DNA of 64,000 nt, taken from Notospermus geniculatus (Eukaryota; Nemertea; Pilidiophora; Heteronemertea; Lineidae). Numbering within the stretch: the stretch's first letter is position 1; every line of letters starts with the position of its first letter. Where the stretch lies: NCBI GenBank assembly GCA_002633025.1, contig NMRB01001713.1, positions 86,020-150,019 on the forward strand, written 5' to 3'. Positions 22,901-34,900 of this stretch are shown here, piece by piece. A program made the translations under genes and the position numbers. The notes under the pieces are model-generated. The model ran no database searches and had not been told where the DNA came from. It saw only the letters and a program-made list of their open reading frames with translations.

Positions 22901-25900
22901 CAGCGCAGACTCGACTGCTCTTTCCTTTTACACTCCAAGAAACCAAGAACTCGTGACGAATTTTCCAGTAACTTGCAGCATAGCTATTTGCTGGCGCTCT
23001 GACCATGCTGCATCTATTCCCTGAAAAGATGTCACGAAGTAACTCAGAGTTTCGGGATATTGAAATACATTTGTAACTAACATTCTACTACATGTAAAGT
23101 AAGTCCGGCGCAGCTGCAGCCTGGTCAGGGTTCCATTAATTTGGTTCACCCTTTATTAGGGTTGGTTGTTACTGCCATCTAGTATGGTGTGCCTAAACTA
23201 GTTGTCTGTGCTGCCATCTGTTGGTGCACAGTTTGGTTGTCAGCCATCTTCCCTCCATTTTTCAAACATGCCAATTTTATGGCTCCTAAATTTTCTTTGG
23301 GCTGACCCTGATCAGGCTTCCCTCTCCTCACCGAATTTATATCAAGATATTCAGTAAAAGGCATATTGCTAGGCATGGGTATTGTATGCAACGGTTTCTC
23401 AGATTTAGGCCCTTTATTGGTGTTTTTTTGGTCGCCTCCAATTAAGGCGTGGCATTGAGTCTGACCACACTGGCATTGTGCAGTACATGTTGTACTAGGA
23501 TGTATTGCGAGTTGTATGGGTCAGGCCTATTATGGTATTGTCGGTGTTGAAGCAGACGTGTAAACCTATGGTGTATCCTCCTCGTCCATCATACATGAGT
23601 TTCAACTTTGTTGGTCAAACTTTCTTAAGTTTTAATAAATATTCCTTTCGTTTTAAGTTGCTCTTTCGTCCATATGTTTTGAGTCGTGAATAATAGCACC
23701 ATACCACTACACGAACCCTCGTTCGCAGCGTTGTCGGAAACAATGGTGGAGCTGGAAGTTTTTGGTGTTACACAGCCTTCGCGCGATCCAAAGAAATGCG
23801 GAAGTAGGTTTACACAAACCACAGGCTGACCACAAATCTTATTCAACACACGACTCTTGAATAACCGATTGGACAGCGTGATCAAATTATACTCTGCTGC
23901 ACTTTTACACGCAAAAACGAAAATTACAGGCAGCATATCTCTAGTGCGTAAACGCTGTAGAATGGCCGTAGAATGTATAAATTGCGAATACAAGGCGCTC
24001 ATCGTTGGTAACGCGGGGGTAGGCCTACAGTTGCACAATTGACCTCCCTTATGTATCCTTATTAGCTACAGCTATGATAAAAATTTGGAGATGATCTAGT
24101 CATTAGTTCAGGAGTTATTGCACGTTTTGTGTTTTTGGTTTCCGCCACCTGGTGGCCAAACTGAGAGTCGAATGGGACCGAAACTTGGTGTCGTGGGTCA
24201 TCTGACCTAGGGGTATATATGTACCAACTTTGAGATCAATATCTCCAGCGGTTACGAAACGTGCCCTGCTAACGGACGACGGACGCTGCACCATTGTAAT
24301 AGCTCACCCCAGTGAGCTAAAAATTAATGAAAAATTGAAGATCATTTTTTTCGGTGGAAATATTATTTTCTGCAGAAAAAGTATGTCACGCCATTAAGAT
24401 CCAGCGTTAATAACCGCACACACGGTAAAATTACCTCTTAAACAACGTTCTACAAACGTTGATGGCTTTTGAATATCTGGTCCGAATAACCTGCAGTGAC
24501 GCATCACCGCGACAAAGCCGATTGCTTTACAGGCAACCCGTTTGATACATTCTCTGATGCAAAGATCCTTATTTAGCGTGACTGTAAGGTGCTTGGATGG
24601 GACTTTGTTGCCTTTACGAAACGGTACCATCTTACAGTGACCTGGAAATGTGGAGAAAGATGTGACCCTATGTCGAAGATGAAATCAGTATTCTTGTGCC
24701 CGTTCTAATCAAGTGAAAGGTGAGACAACAAGATGGCGAAGTGGGAAGAAGGTGAAATGGGAAGATGGCGAAATGGGATGAATGGGAAAGGCGAAACGGG
24801 AAGAAGGCGAAATGAGAGGAAGGCGAAACGGGAACGAAGAAGACGAAATGGGAGGAAGGTGAGACGGGAAGAGGGCGAAATGAGAAGAAGGTGAGACGGG
24901 AAGAGGGCAAAATGGGAGGAAGGTGAGACGGGAAGAAGACGAAATGGGANCGACACGGGTTTTTATGTAGTGTAACTAGGGCTATTGTGTTCATTTGTGG
25001 TGTCTATTGCACAGGCCTGGCACTTTGCCCATGTTGAAGTTAGGGTGAATCGTACTTAATAGTTGTAGAATGCTTTTAACTCACTTGTGCACTCTCGCTT
25101 CATCGTTAAACTTGCCAACCAAAGTACACACTGCACTCTTCCCTGTCTGGGGATCACCACAGTCATTACGCAAAGCCAGTTCTTTTGGCAAATATCGGCA
25201 CAGAGAGGTCCGGCTTTTCTCCAGTCACGGACAGGTCGTTGAATCGTCTTCATTACATGGTGCGGATATTCTGTTAGCGGCCACTCTTGTACTTTAACAC
25301 GGCATCTTTCTCCATCCAGGACTGAAAACCAGATCACTAAGTGATATGAATAAAAATCTACGGTGGCTGAAAAAGTCCATCATATTTTTATTTTTCTTAA
25401 GTCGGGCGCCCGAGATATAAGTCAGGCGCCCGACTTACGAAATGCCATCATTTATTTATTTCATAACTCGAGCGCCCGACTTATAACTCGGGCGCCTGAC
25501 TTATAACAAAAGTTTTTTAAAAAAATTATTTCCTAACTCGGGAGTCCGACTTATGAAAAAAATAAATAATGACCGTTCGTAAGTCGGGCGCCCGAGTTAT
25601 AAGTCGGGCGCCTGACTTGATAAGTCGGGCGCCTGAGTTATAAGTCGGGCGCCTGAGTTAGTAAGTCCGGCGCCCGAGTTATAACTCGGGCGCCTGAGTT
25701 ATAAGTCGAGCGCCCGAGTTATACAAAAATGTAAGTCGGGCGGCGGACTTACTAACTCAGGCGCCTGAGTTATAAGTCGGGCGCCCGACTTACGAAAAAT
25801 AAAAATATGATGGCGTACCCTCAAAAAAATTTCTGGCAGAAACCCTGACTGGGGTTAAAGTGTGAAGTCGGATGACACCTCTACTGTTATCTGACCATAA

Positions 25901-28900
25901 GCCCATATACCACAAACTTTAAAGGCCCTCTAGTCCGAAAGTGGGCGGGGATGACCAAACCTGTGTTGCCACGTATTGTCAACTTTTGGTACTAATAAAT
26001 CAGATTTAAAATTGCGTTTCACAATTTTTTGTTTGTTTTTGACCGTAAAATCATAAATCTATTTGAGCTACAAGAATATATATCACGATAGATATTAAAA
26101 ATAGATAACATTAATGTTTTTTGTTATTTTGTTTTGTTTTGGTATACACGGTGCTGCCACCTGTCCGAAGGAGAATAACTATTATGATCAACCATGTAAA
26201 TAAACAAACCGTAATGTTTACATTTCGGACTAGAGGGACTTTAACTTTTAACTGTCAGTTTTTTCGACTTAATGACAAATGAAAACTTACCACTGCATGT
26301 CCGTGCGTGGTATTGCGTGGGCGTGGTCAAAAGTGTGCACCACATCGTTTGCCTACCTCTATTAAATACTATGGCTGAACAACGCCTTTCCAGGCACATG
26401 ATTTTACACATATCCAAAGGAGGATTTATTGATTTTTTGTGAAGACGAGATCGAGCGGTTGCATAATAGCCGTAATTGAGAATGTCGTACGCTGTTGTCT
26501 TAATGAATAAGCATGAAGTTCGTCGTCCTGAAAGGATGAAAAGGCATAATGAAATGGTCCATGGACCATGTGCTCACCTGGGTGAATGTACCAAAAGAAC
26601 AAATGCCAAGTGTTAAATCGAAATGTTCCAGGGCAAGCCCTGAGTTCCAGGGTAATATTAGCTGTATTTCCACCTATCCCAAACGCACCAAAATCCCGGG
26701 TTTCTTGCGCGTACACCTATTTTTCCGTGCCTAATAGACCCGTGTTTGAAAACCCCGGGGTTATTACCCCCGCCGTCATTACTCTAAACTCCCACTTGGT
26801 GTCATAGGTCATCTTACCTGTGGGTATATCGATATACACGTACATGTGTATGTACCAAGTTCCAGAACAATAGCCCCGCGGTTACAAAACGTGCCCTGCG
26901 GACGGACGACGGACGCCGACGGGCGCTGCACCACGATAATAGCTCACACCTGGCTTATTCCAGGTATAACTTAAAGGACCACAGTATTGCTTCCCAATCC
27001 TGCGTTACACGTACCCGCGTTAAGAGGGAGACCTCTATTAACGACTTGGTAAACTACCGCATGCAACTAGTCTCGCGCAGCCAGCCGTTTCGTTCCGCAG
27101 TACTGCTACACAAACTTGTTCGATCCCCGGCGGCTGGGTGACCGAGACTGTAATCATACATTCTCCAACACTGGGGCGAAAGGCTTAACTACAGTATTGG
27201 CGCATGGTGCCGGTGGCGCCGGCTGTCGACAGAAAGATGCAATACAGTGGTCCTTTAATGTTATAACGTTACGTTATACCTGGAATAAGCTTATTCCACC
27301 TTTATGCATACGGCCCCAGCTGGTGATGAGCTAAAAAGTACATTTTTGAAAGGTCAAAAAGTCTTTTTCGTTCGCTTACATTGCTAGCAATACTAGGCAG
27401 CTGCCTATTCTAAAGAAGCATGTAGAAAGTCAGAACGGATTAGGACATTAGTGAGGTTTCGCAAATCTGACGAAACACGAAGTAAGAAACTTAATTTCCA
27501 GGACCGAATGTTGTTCAGGAGATGGTTGCTACCACAAATGTCTCTGCCGCCAGTGCGTCTTTTTAGCATATCATGTAAGACCGAGAGAGTCATGATGCAT
27601 CTTGAATTTTTAAATTTCCACTTCGTATCTACGAAGTGGAAACGAAAGATAAATTGTGAAGTATAATAGAGAGGTTGCGCAGCGGCCCGACTCCGACTTC
27701 AACTACGAGAATGAATAGGAGCAGTCAGCCGCGCATATTGCTAACAGATGGCAGCACAGTCTTAGCGGACCAAATGTACAGGAAATCTATTATGATCGCT
27801 GCTCGATCGATAATGACTGGGTCCGCTAGATGCATTGAATTTGGCCCTAGTGACACCTAGTGGTCAACTCGCTGACAGCTCCTATTGCAGTCCGCTATGG
27901 ACATCCTTGATAAAAACGATTTGATGGACGTTTTCAATTTGTCAAACACCATAAATTGAAGCAGAAAAATTTGGCCTTATAAGTCGGAAGTAATACCAGT
28001 CGTTACGACTTGAAACACGACTATAATATTTGCGATTTACGTGCACTTCCAAAATTATTCTGCCACAAAGATATGGCATTTTACGATTTGCAAACGTCTA
28101 TCAAATCGTTTTCATCAACGATGTCTACAGCGGACTGCAATTCATTCTGATAGTTGAAGCCGGAGTCGGAGTCGGAAAACTGCGCAACCTCTCTAATATA
28201 CACCGAACTCCGGGTTCAAGCTTGAAAAGTGAAGTCTTCAGCGTTGTTATCGATGGCCTTGCTGCAGAGAATAGTAGACTTACCATATCCTTTACAACGT
28301 TTCTTGTAATATTCCTTCTGCCCATTAGAGATTCTGACCAAGCAGCACCTTCTCTCCCTCCCGTAGATGGAAAAATAATCACAAGATTTCCTCCTGTCGC
28401 ATTCCGCCTTGCATTGCTGAAACGGCATCGGCCTGTTGGGCCCTCCACGTAGGACACTGGTTACGTATTTCTGCCGCACCTCGGTCACATTTGTCTTTAG
28501 ATACCGACACCTACGTATCGCTGACTTTGTTACTGGCCCCTTCTTCTGGCGACGATTGCCCGTCATCCTTTTCCGCCCAGCTCGCCCCTTCTCCTGGCGA
28601 AGATTGCCCCTCATCCTTTTTCGCCCATCTCGTGGTTTTTTGTGGGTCTTCTCTATAAATGAATCCAGGAGAGTAGTTACGTAGTACCATAAAGGAATCA
28701 ACCATAAAGGTTTAAAGATAATGTACATGTATCACGACTTCATTATTTACATTCAATGTTTGTAAACATGGATGTTTACATCATGTTATTTGGACTTTTT
28801 GGGACATACCAGCCCACCAAATTGAAAACTTTTGGTGTCAAAAGAATTTTTAGAGGGGCACACCTCCAAAAAATTACTCATAAGACAATAAAACACTGGG

Positions 28901-31900
28901 CACAAACAAACAAAATGTAAATAAACAATGATTTTCGTGGCCCGCAAAAATATCCGTGATACAATCTTTAACTGCGAACGATGACCTTACTGAGGGATAC
29001 ACTTCATGTGTTGCCACCAGATGTCTCTCACTGCCTGAATTTTGGCTTTATTACGTAATAGGTACGAGCTTCAATTTTTGTGGTGGAGGGGTATATGTAT
29101 ATGAACCTGTCATCTTGATGCTTTGAATTCCATTTTATGAGGTTAACAGAGCTATTTTCAGCACAATTGGTGCTCCATGTGCAAATGTACGTCAGCCTAT
29201 TCAAGTGTACACAGATGACCCTGCGCTCACATCGTTCGTGGGGTTCTCATAAATTCAGTCCTTTTGTATTATAAGATCAACTAGTCGGAATTCAACAATA
29301 TTTGCAGTGAACGTGCAGAAGGGTCTTGTCCATCATATGGAAAAGTCAGAATGCAAATCTGGTGAGGTTTAAAGGGATACATGTATTGTCCACATTTGCA
29401 AAATGCTAAATTTGTAAGTTGAACCTTTATGGTTGATTCCTTTATGGTAGTACATATGGTGATACGTAAATGTAGTACGTCGGATTATTAATTGGAACCG
29501 GAGGATATAAAGAGCCAGGGATGGTTAAAGGGAAGGGACACTGCATTCCTTCCTTATCCTTCGCCAAACATATCCGCGTTATGGGAGACCTCTATTGACA
29601 ATATAGAGTTTTTGCAAAGCCCGAAACACCAAACGCGAACATCTATCCTTTTGTTCGGTGCACTCTTCGTGGCATCGAACAAAAGGTTGGCGTTCGCGTT
29701 GGCGTTTAGGGGGCTTTGCATTGCAAAAACTTCTTAAAGTTGTTAAACTACCGTTTATCAACCTCTCCCCATGTGGAGTAACTCTACCATGTCTACTCTG
29801 GCGCCGGCTGCCGACAAACAGTCACATAGCAACATCGGGGCTCTTTAATTATGTTAATCCCATAGGGCCGAGGCTGATTTAAACCTCGGCCCGGGACATC
29901 CCGCTTGCTAAGGCCTGCAGGATACGCTGCGACTAAACGGAGACTTACAAATCTTACTAATAAAATTATAATTTTCTTTGTAAATATCCTAGCTATTTCT
30001 TAGTAAGAAAAATCCTAGTAAAAATTTTTGTTATAAGATTCTTACAGTAATGAAATGGTCCATGGACCATGTGCTCACCCGTTTGGACATAACAGTGTAA
30101 TAGTTTGGTTCCCGAACTCACCGCTAGGCGCAGAAGAGTTCGGTATCGGCCTCGTTTAACCTTGACCTCACACACAGAATTCTGTGTGTGAGGTCAAGGT
30201 CAAACGAGGCCGATACCGAACCCTTTTGGCCCTAGCGGTGGGTTCGGGAACCAAACTAAACAGTGTAAGGACAGAGAGAGGTACATGTCAGTTATGAGCA
30301 ATCTGGGTCAAGTCATTCCCAAGTTGCAGGACTTCAATGATTGTTGGGTTATGCCACCTGGCGGAATGACTTGACCCAGAGCGCTCAAATGTGCTATGTA
30401 GCTCCCTCTAGACGACCTGAGTGTATGTGCATGTGAAGTTTTGACCCGATCGGACATCCAATAATGGCCGCCAGGTGGCATAACTCAAAAATAATGGAAG
30501 TCCTGCAACTTGGGAATGACTTGACCCAGATTGCTCATAACTGACATGCACCTCTCTCTGTCATCACATTGTTATGTCCAAACGGGTGAGCACATGGTTC
30601 ATGAACCATTTCATTGAGACATCTGGTTCAACGTTTCTGCATGTGTAGACCCATGTATAGTATCAATACATCAGAAAGAAAACTTTGGAAACTCACTTAT
30701 ATAGTAGGCGTAACCTTGCGTTCCAACGAAACCCAGCTCCTTCGGAGAACACACATACTTCTTTAACCGACATATGTCATAGTCATTCTGGTAAATCGTC
30801 ACGTGCACGAAGGATTTGCAGTTTGGACGTCGCGTACATAACGCTTGACAAGTTGCAAGGTTCGCAACAAAACTCCCAATGTCATGAAATAAACAATTTG
30901 CATTTCGATACGAGTACATTTTGGTGAGTGATGCTGAAACATAAAATACAAGCTCGTTAAATGTTGGGAAATCTGCCACTCGAGTAGGAAATTTTCGAAT
31001 GCCGGAGTTTGAGAGGCATAGGGGTTGTTCCAAGGGATGTTGACACTGACCAGGGAATTTTGGCCAAAAAAGTATATCGTCCAACGAAACCGACGAAATA
31101 ACGGTGGGTCTGATTTACAATGAGGAACAGGACGAACTAACGTCACGACGTGGCGCTGCGATCGATGTGACCGAAGTTTCTTTTTTCAACGTGATTTCCA
31201 GTCATTTCCAAACTTCTGGCGTGAAATAAACCCTATTTTTTGGGTCGCATGACATTAACATTTACACCATCTTGTCGCGGATGAAAATTTCTGCAATTTC
31301 TTTGCTTGTTTTCCTTAAAATAAAGAGGTAGGATGGCGATAACGGCAACGTCTTTATCTCGTTAATCTCTGAAAAATGTACAACAACTGTTTTTTTCATG
31401 ACGCAACGTCAGCACATAAAACGACGTCAATGACGTCGGTTCGGTCACATCGATCGCAGCGTCGACCTGTCGGGATAAACGGCACGCGGGTTCCTCATTA
31501 CCGTTCGTTCGAATGTGCCGTACAGTGCGAACCGTTCATTCGAATGTACCGTACAGTACGAACCGTTCATTCGAATGTGCCCTACTGTACCAACCGTTCA
31601 TTCGAATGTGCCCTACGGTACGAACCGTTCATTCGAATGTGCCCTACGGTACGAACCGTTCATTGGATTGTTTCCTACTATTCGAAGGTTTCCTACTCTA
31701 CGAACTATTCATTGGAATGTGCCCTACTGTACGAACCGTTCAATCGGATGTATCTACAGTACTGTTCATTCGAATGCGTCCTACTGCTAGGAACCGTTCA
31801 TTCGAATGGGACCTACTGTACGAACTGTTCATTCGAAGCCGTACATTCGAATGTGTCGTACTGTACGAACCGTTCATTCGGATGTGCCCTACTCTACGAA

Positions 31901-34900
31901 CCATTCATTCGAATGTGCCCTACTGTACGAACCGTTCAATCGAATGTGCCTACAGTACTGTTCATTCGAATGTGTCCTACTGTTAGGAACCGTTCATTCG
32001 AATGGGACCTACTGTGCGAACTGTTCATTCGAATTGGCCCTACTCTACAAGCCGTACATTCGAATGTGTCGTACTGTACGAATCGTTCATTCGAATGTGT
32101 CCTACTGTACGAACATTTCATTCGAATGGGTCTTACTGCACGTACCATTCATCCGAACGGGTCCTACATTAGATGGGGTTTACTTTCAAATATTTCAGGA
32201 AAGACGCCAACAAATAGCCTACCGACGCCCGATAGACACAAGTACAGCACTAGACTCCCTCGTCAGAGTAGGCTTATAGAATGATGGAAATGGTATTTTT
32301 TTGTGATAAAGAAAAATCAAGGGCCATCCTTCAATGAAACAGATCTTTCTCTGGTTAATAGATTATTAAATATACACTTCTTAGTTCTAAACATAGAGGT
32401 TAAAGCCCCGTTTCCACTACAGGGAATCAGCAAGCTGTTGTTTGCGGCGAGCGGTGCCGTTTTGACAAGGTTTTGGATAGCGGTGACAGACTGGCGCATA
32501 CGCGACGCGTCGTGCAGGCGTTCCGCAAGTGAGATTCTTCGGTAGGTGTTTCGGTCCGTGTTACCGCCTCCCTGATTGGTTTAACGCTTCCCGACGCGTC
32601 GCTTTCGCGCAAGTCTGTCACCGCCTTAATCCTTCGATGGTTTAATAATACATGTACAAGGCGTATTAATTATCCAAACGCCTCTAAAGTCTGGCAACAT
32701 CTATCTTTGACCTAATGGAATGCGGAGGTAGGAAATTGATCGTTGGATTTTCCGCGGACCTTTAATCACACGCGGCTATTGAATGACCGGTGGACAACAC
32801 GAACAATCGGGGAACGACCACAAGTGATCGACAGGCATGATTATAAACCGCAAAGCTCTGTCACATTACATGTCTTCCGCATTCCATTAGGTCGAAGATA
32901 GATGTTGCCAGACTTTAAAAACGGCTCCGTTCGCCGCAAACTGCGGCGAAAACCCCTGTAATGGAACGGACCTTAATTAGCATTAAGGCCCCCTTCACAC
33001 CAAAACCGCCCCGCGGGCCGCGACGGCGAAAAATGACGAGAGTTCACTGCCGGGAAAATAAGTTCAATGGATTTTCAATAGTATGGGTAACACCAAAGAC
33101 GCGCGCTCGCCGCCGCGTCGCTGCCCGAAATAACTTTTGTAGGGCCATGTCGATTTAGAGGAATCAGAGGAATCGGAGGAATCAGAGGAAAATACAGTCT
33201 GCAGCCCATCAGTCACTAACGATCACACGCTATCATGTTGTACTAAATAAACACAACCACGTGGTCGTATTAACATCATAATAGCTTTAGTAAATCTTGC
33301 AATTTGGCCCCCTTTCTCCTAAAGTGCTGGCATTCGGCACTCAAGTCATTAGACACTCTTATCACCAACCTCGATCAAGATGAGTTTAATTTAACAACTC
33401 CATAGCCCTGGAAAGGTTGTTAATTTAGCAATTCTGATAATTTTATACTTATCTTACGGTGATTTTCTGGATTTTCCCGCCCGATTCCTCTGATTCCTCC
33501 GATTCCTCTGATTCCTCTAAATCGACATGGCCCTTTTGTAGTTATCGAGTGTGCTTGCCCAGAAAAATGCACGCCTCCCGCAGCGTTTTGCACGTGAGGT
33601 GTGACCCCGTCCCCCGTGTGTGGGCGGAAACTGCGGCGTTTTCCACGGCGTTCAACGCACGTTTTTGGTTTGTAAGGACACTCTTAAAAAACTTGTCTGC
33701 GAATGCGGATGAGATGCTTTAGTCAGCCTGACGAATTACGTCATTCACGACACAATTACTTGTCATGGCGAGTCGCACATCTCTGTGACGAGTTCAGTTT
33801 ATCCAGTCGACAAGGTCTCTAGTTATGGCGATGAGTTGCAGGTGGCAGGACATTATTGCGCATGCGCTTCCCTCACATAAATCGCTCAATTTCTTGAACT
33901 CTAAGCATGCTGTCACCATCGTTGCCTCAATAGCCATGAGGGTTTAGGGGTTTTGTCTAGTAGTTTATACATTTCATAGGTCGTAGGTTCGAATCCCGCC
34001 GTAGCCCCTGAATTTTGGGAGAGTTTTTCTTTCATATGTACCTGTTATTAGTACTTGTAACTACCGCATAACGGTATCTTGGCGCATAATTTTTAATTTT
34101 TGTGTAGCCTGAATGACGAGATGTAGTTGTTTCAATGATAAGATGTCTCTTTTCCGAGGATGACAAGTTAAAAACTTGTCAATTGACAAGATAGACCCTG
34201 TCAATTTAAGCATATTCTGAGAACGAGTTCCAGCTTGTCAGTACGACGAGAATTTTTTAAGAGTGGACCTTTACTTACAAGCTTTCACTACGTGGCACTT
34301 CTTCACCATATACAGGACATCGTCGGAATATTTGTCTCGAATATTCACCGTAATATTCAAGAACCTCATCCCGCTGTCCTTGTACATCGATATGCAAAAT
34401 CCGTGTCCCTCGTCCGAATCCGGGTTCACAATAAACATGCTTGCCTGACAGTGACCCACAATTATGCACGTACGCTGGCATTGTGAGAGAGGGACTTGCC
34501 GATTGTTGAGGGGCCAACTGGAGGGTTTTGATGTCTTCAACATTTCCTTGGGGAACCCATTTTCCACTTCTTTGAGCTCGCACTGCGTTGGATATCGGGG
34601 CCCTGTGGAATAACGGTTTGACCATTAAAAATAGTGCCAATGGCACTGTGCCCGCTTGGCTTTTTAGCACAGTGGTGGAAGGCGTAAGCCATATCGGAAT
34701 GCCGTACAAGCCATATTTGACAGTATCTGTGACTAAGACATACATGTACATTTGCAAAGTTTCAACATAATAGCTTATGTCATAAATAGAACATGACATG
34801 CCAACCTCGTAATTTCAGACGAAGTTTGACCTCTGTGACCTTGAAAAGTAGGTCAAATAAAAACTCGGGCATTATGTTATACATCCTTGTTAGATATACT

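Larger units (their letters stand above)
21040..24949. repeat. Segmental duplicate of about 10500-14000
   Basis: The right copy. It carries PAN5 and PAN6 as parts of gene B and stops at the N at 24950 inside the GA-rich satellite. Confidence 0.87.

Noticed and set aside
25378-25813. CRISPR-like array
   Set aside because: The repeat boxes are palindromes in mixed orientation with no constant spacer length, in a eukaryotic intron.
33945-34010. Possible functional tRNA
   Set aside because: The acceptor can pair and a B box is present, but the T arm is displaced by about 3 nt. Kept only as a tRNA-like remnant.
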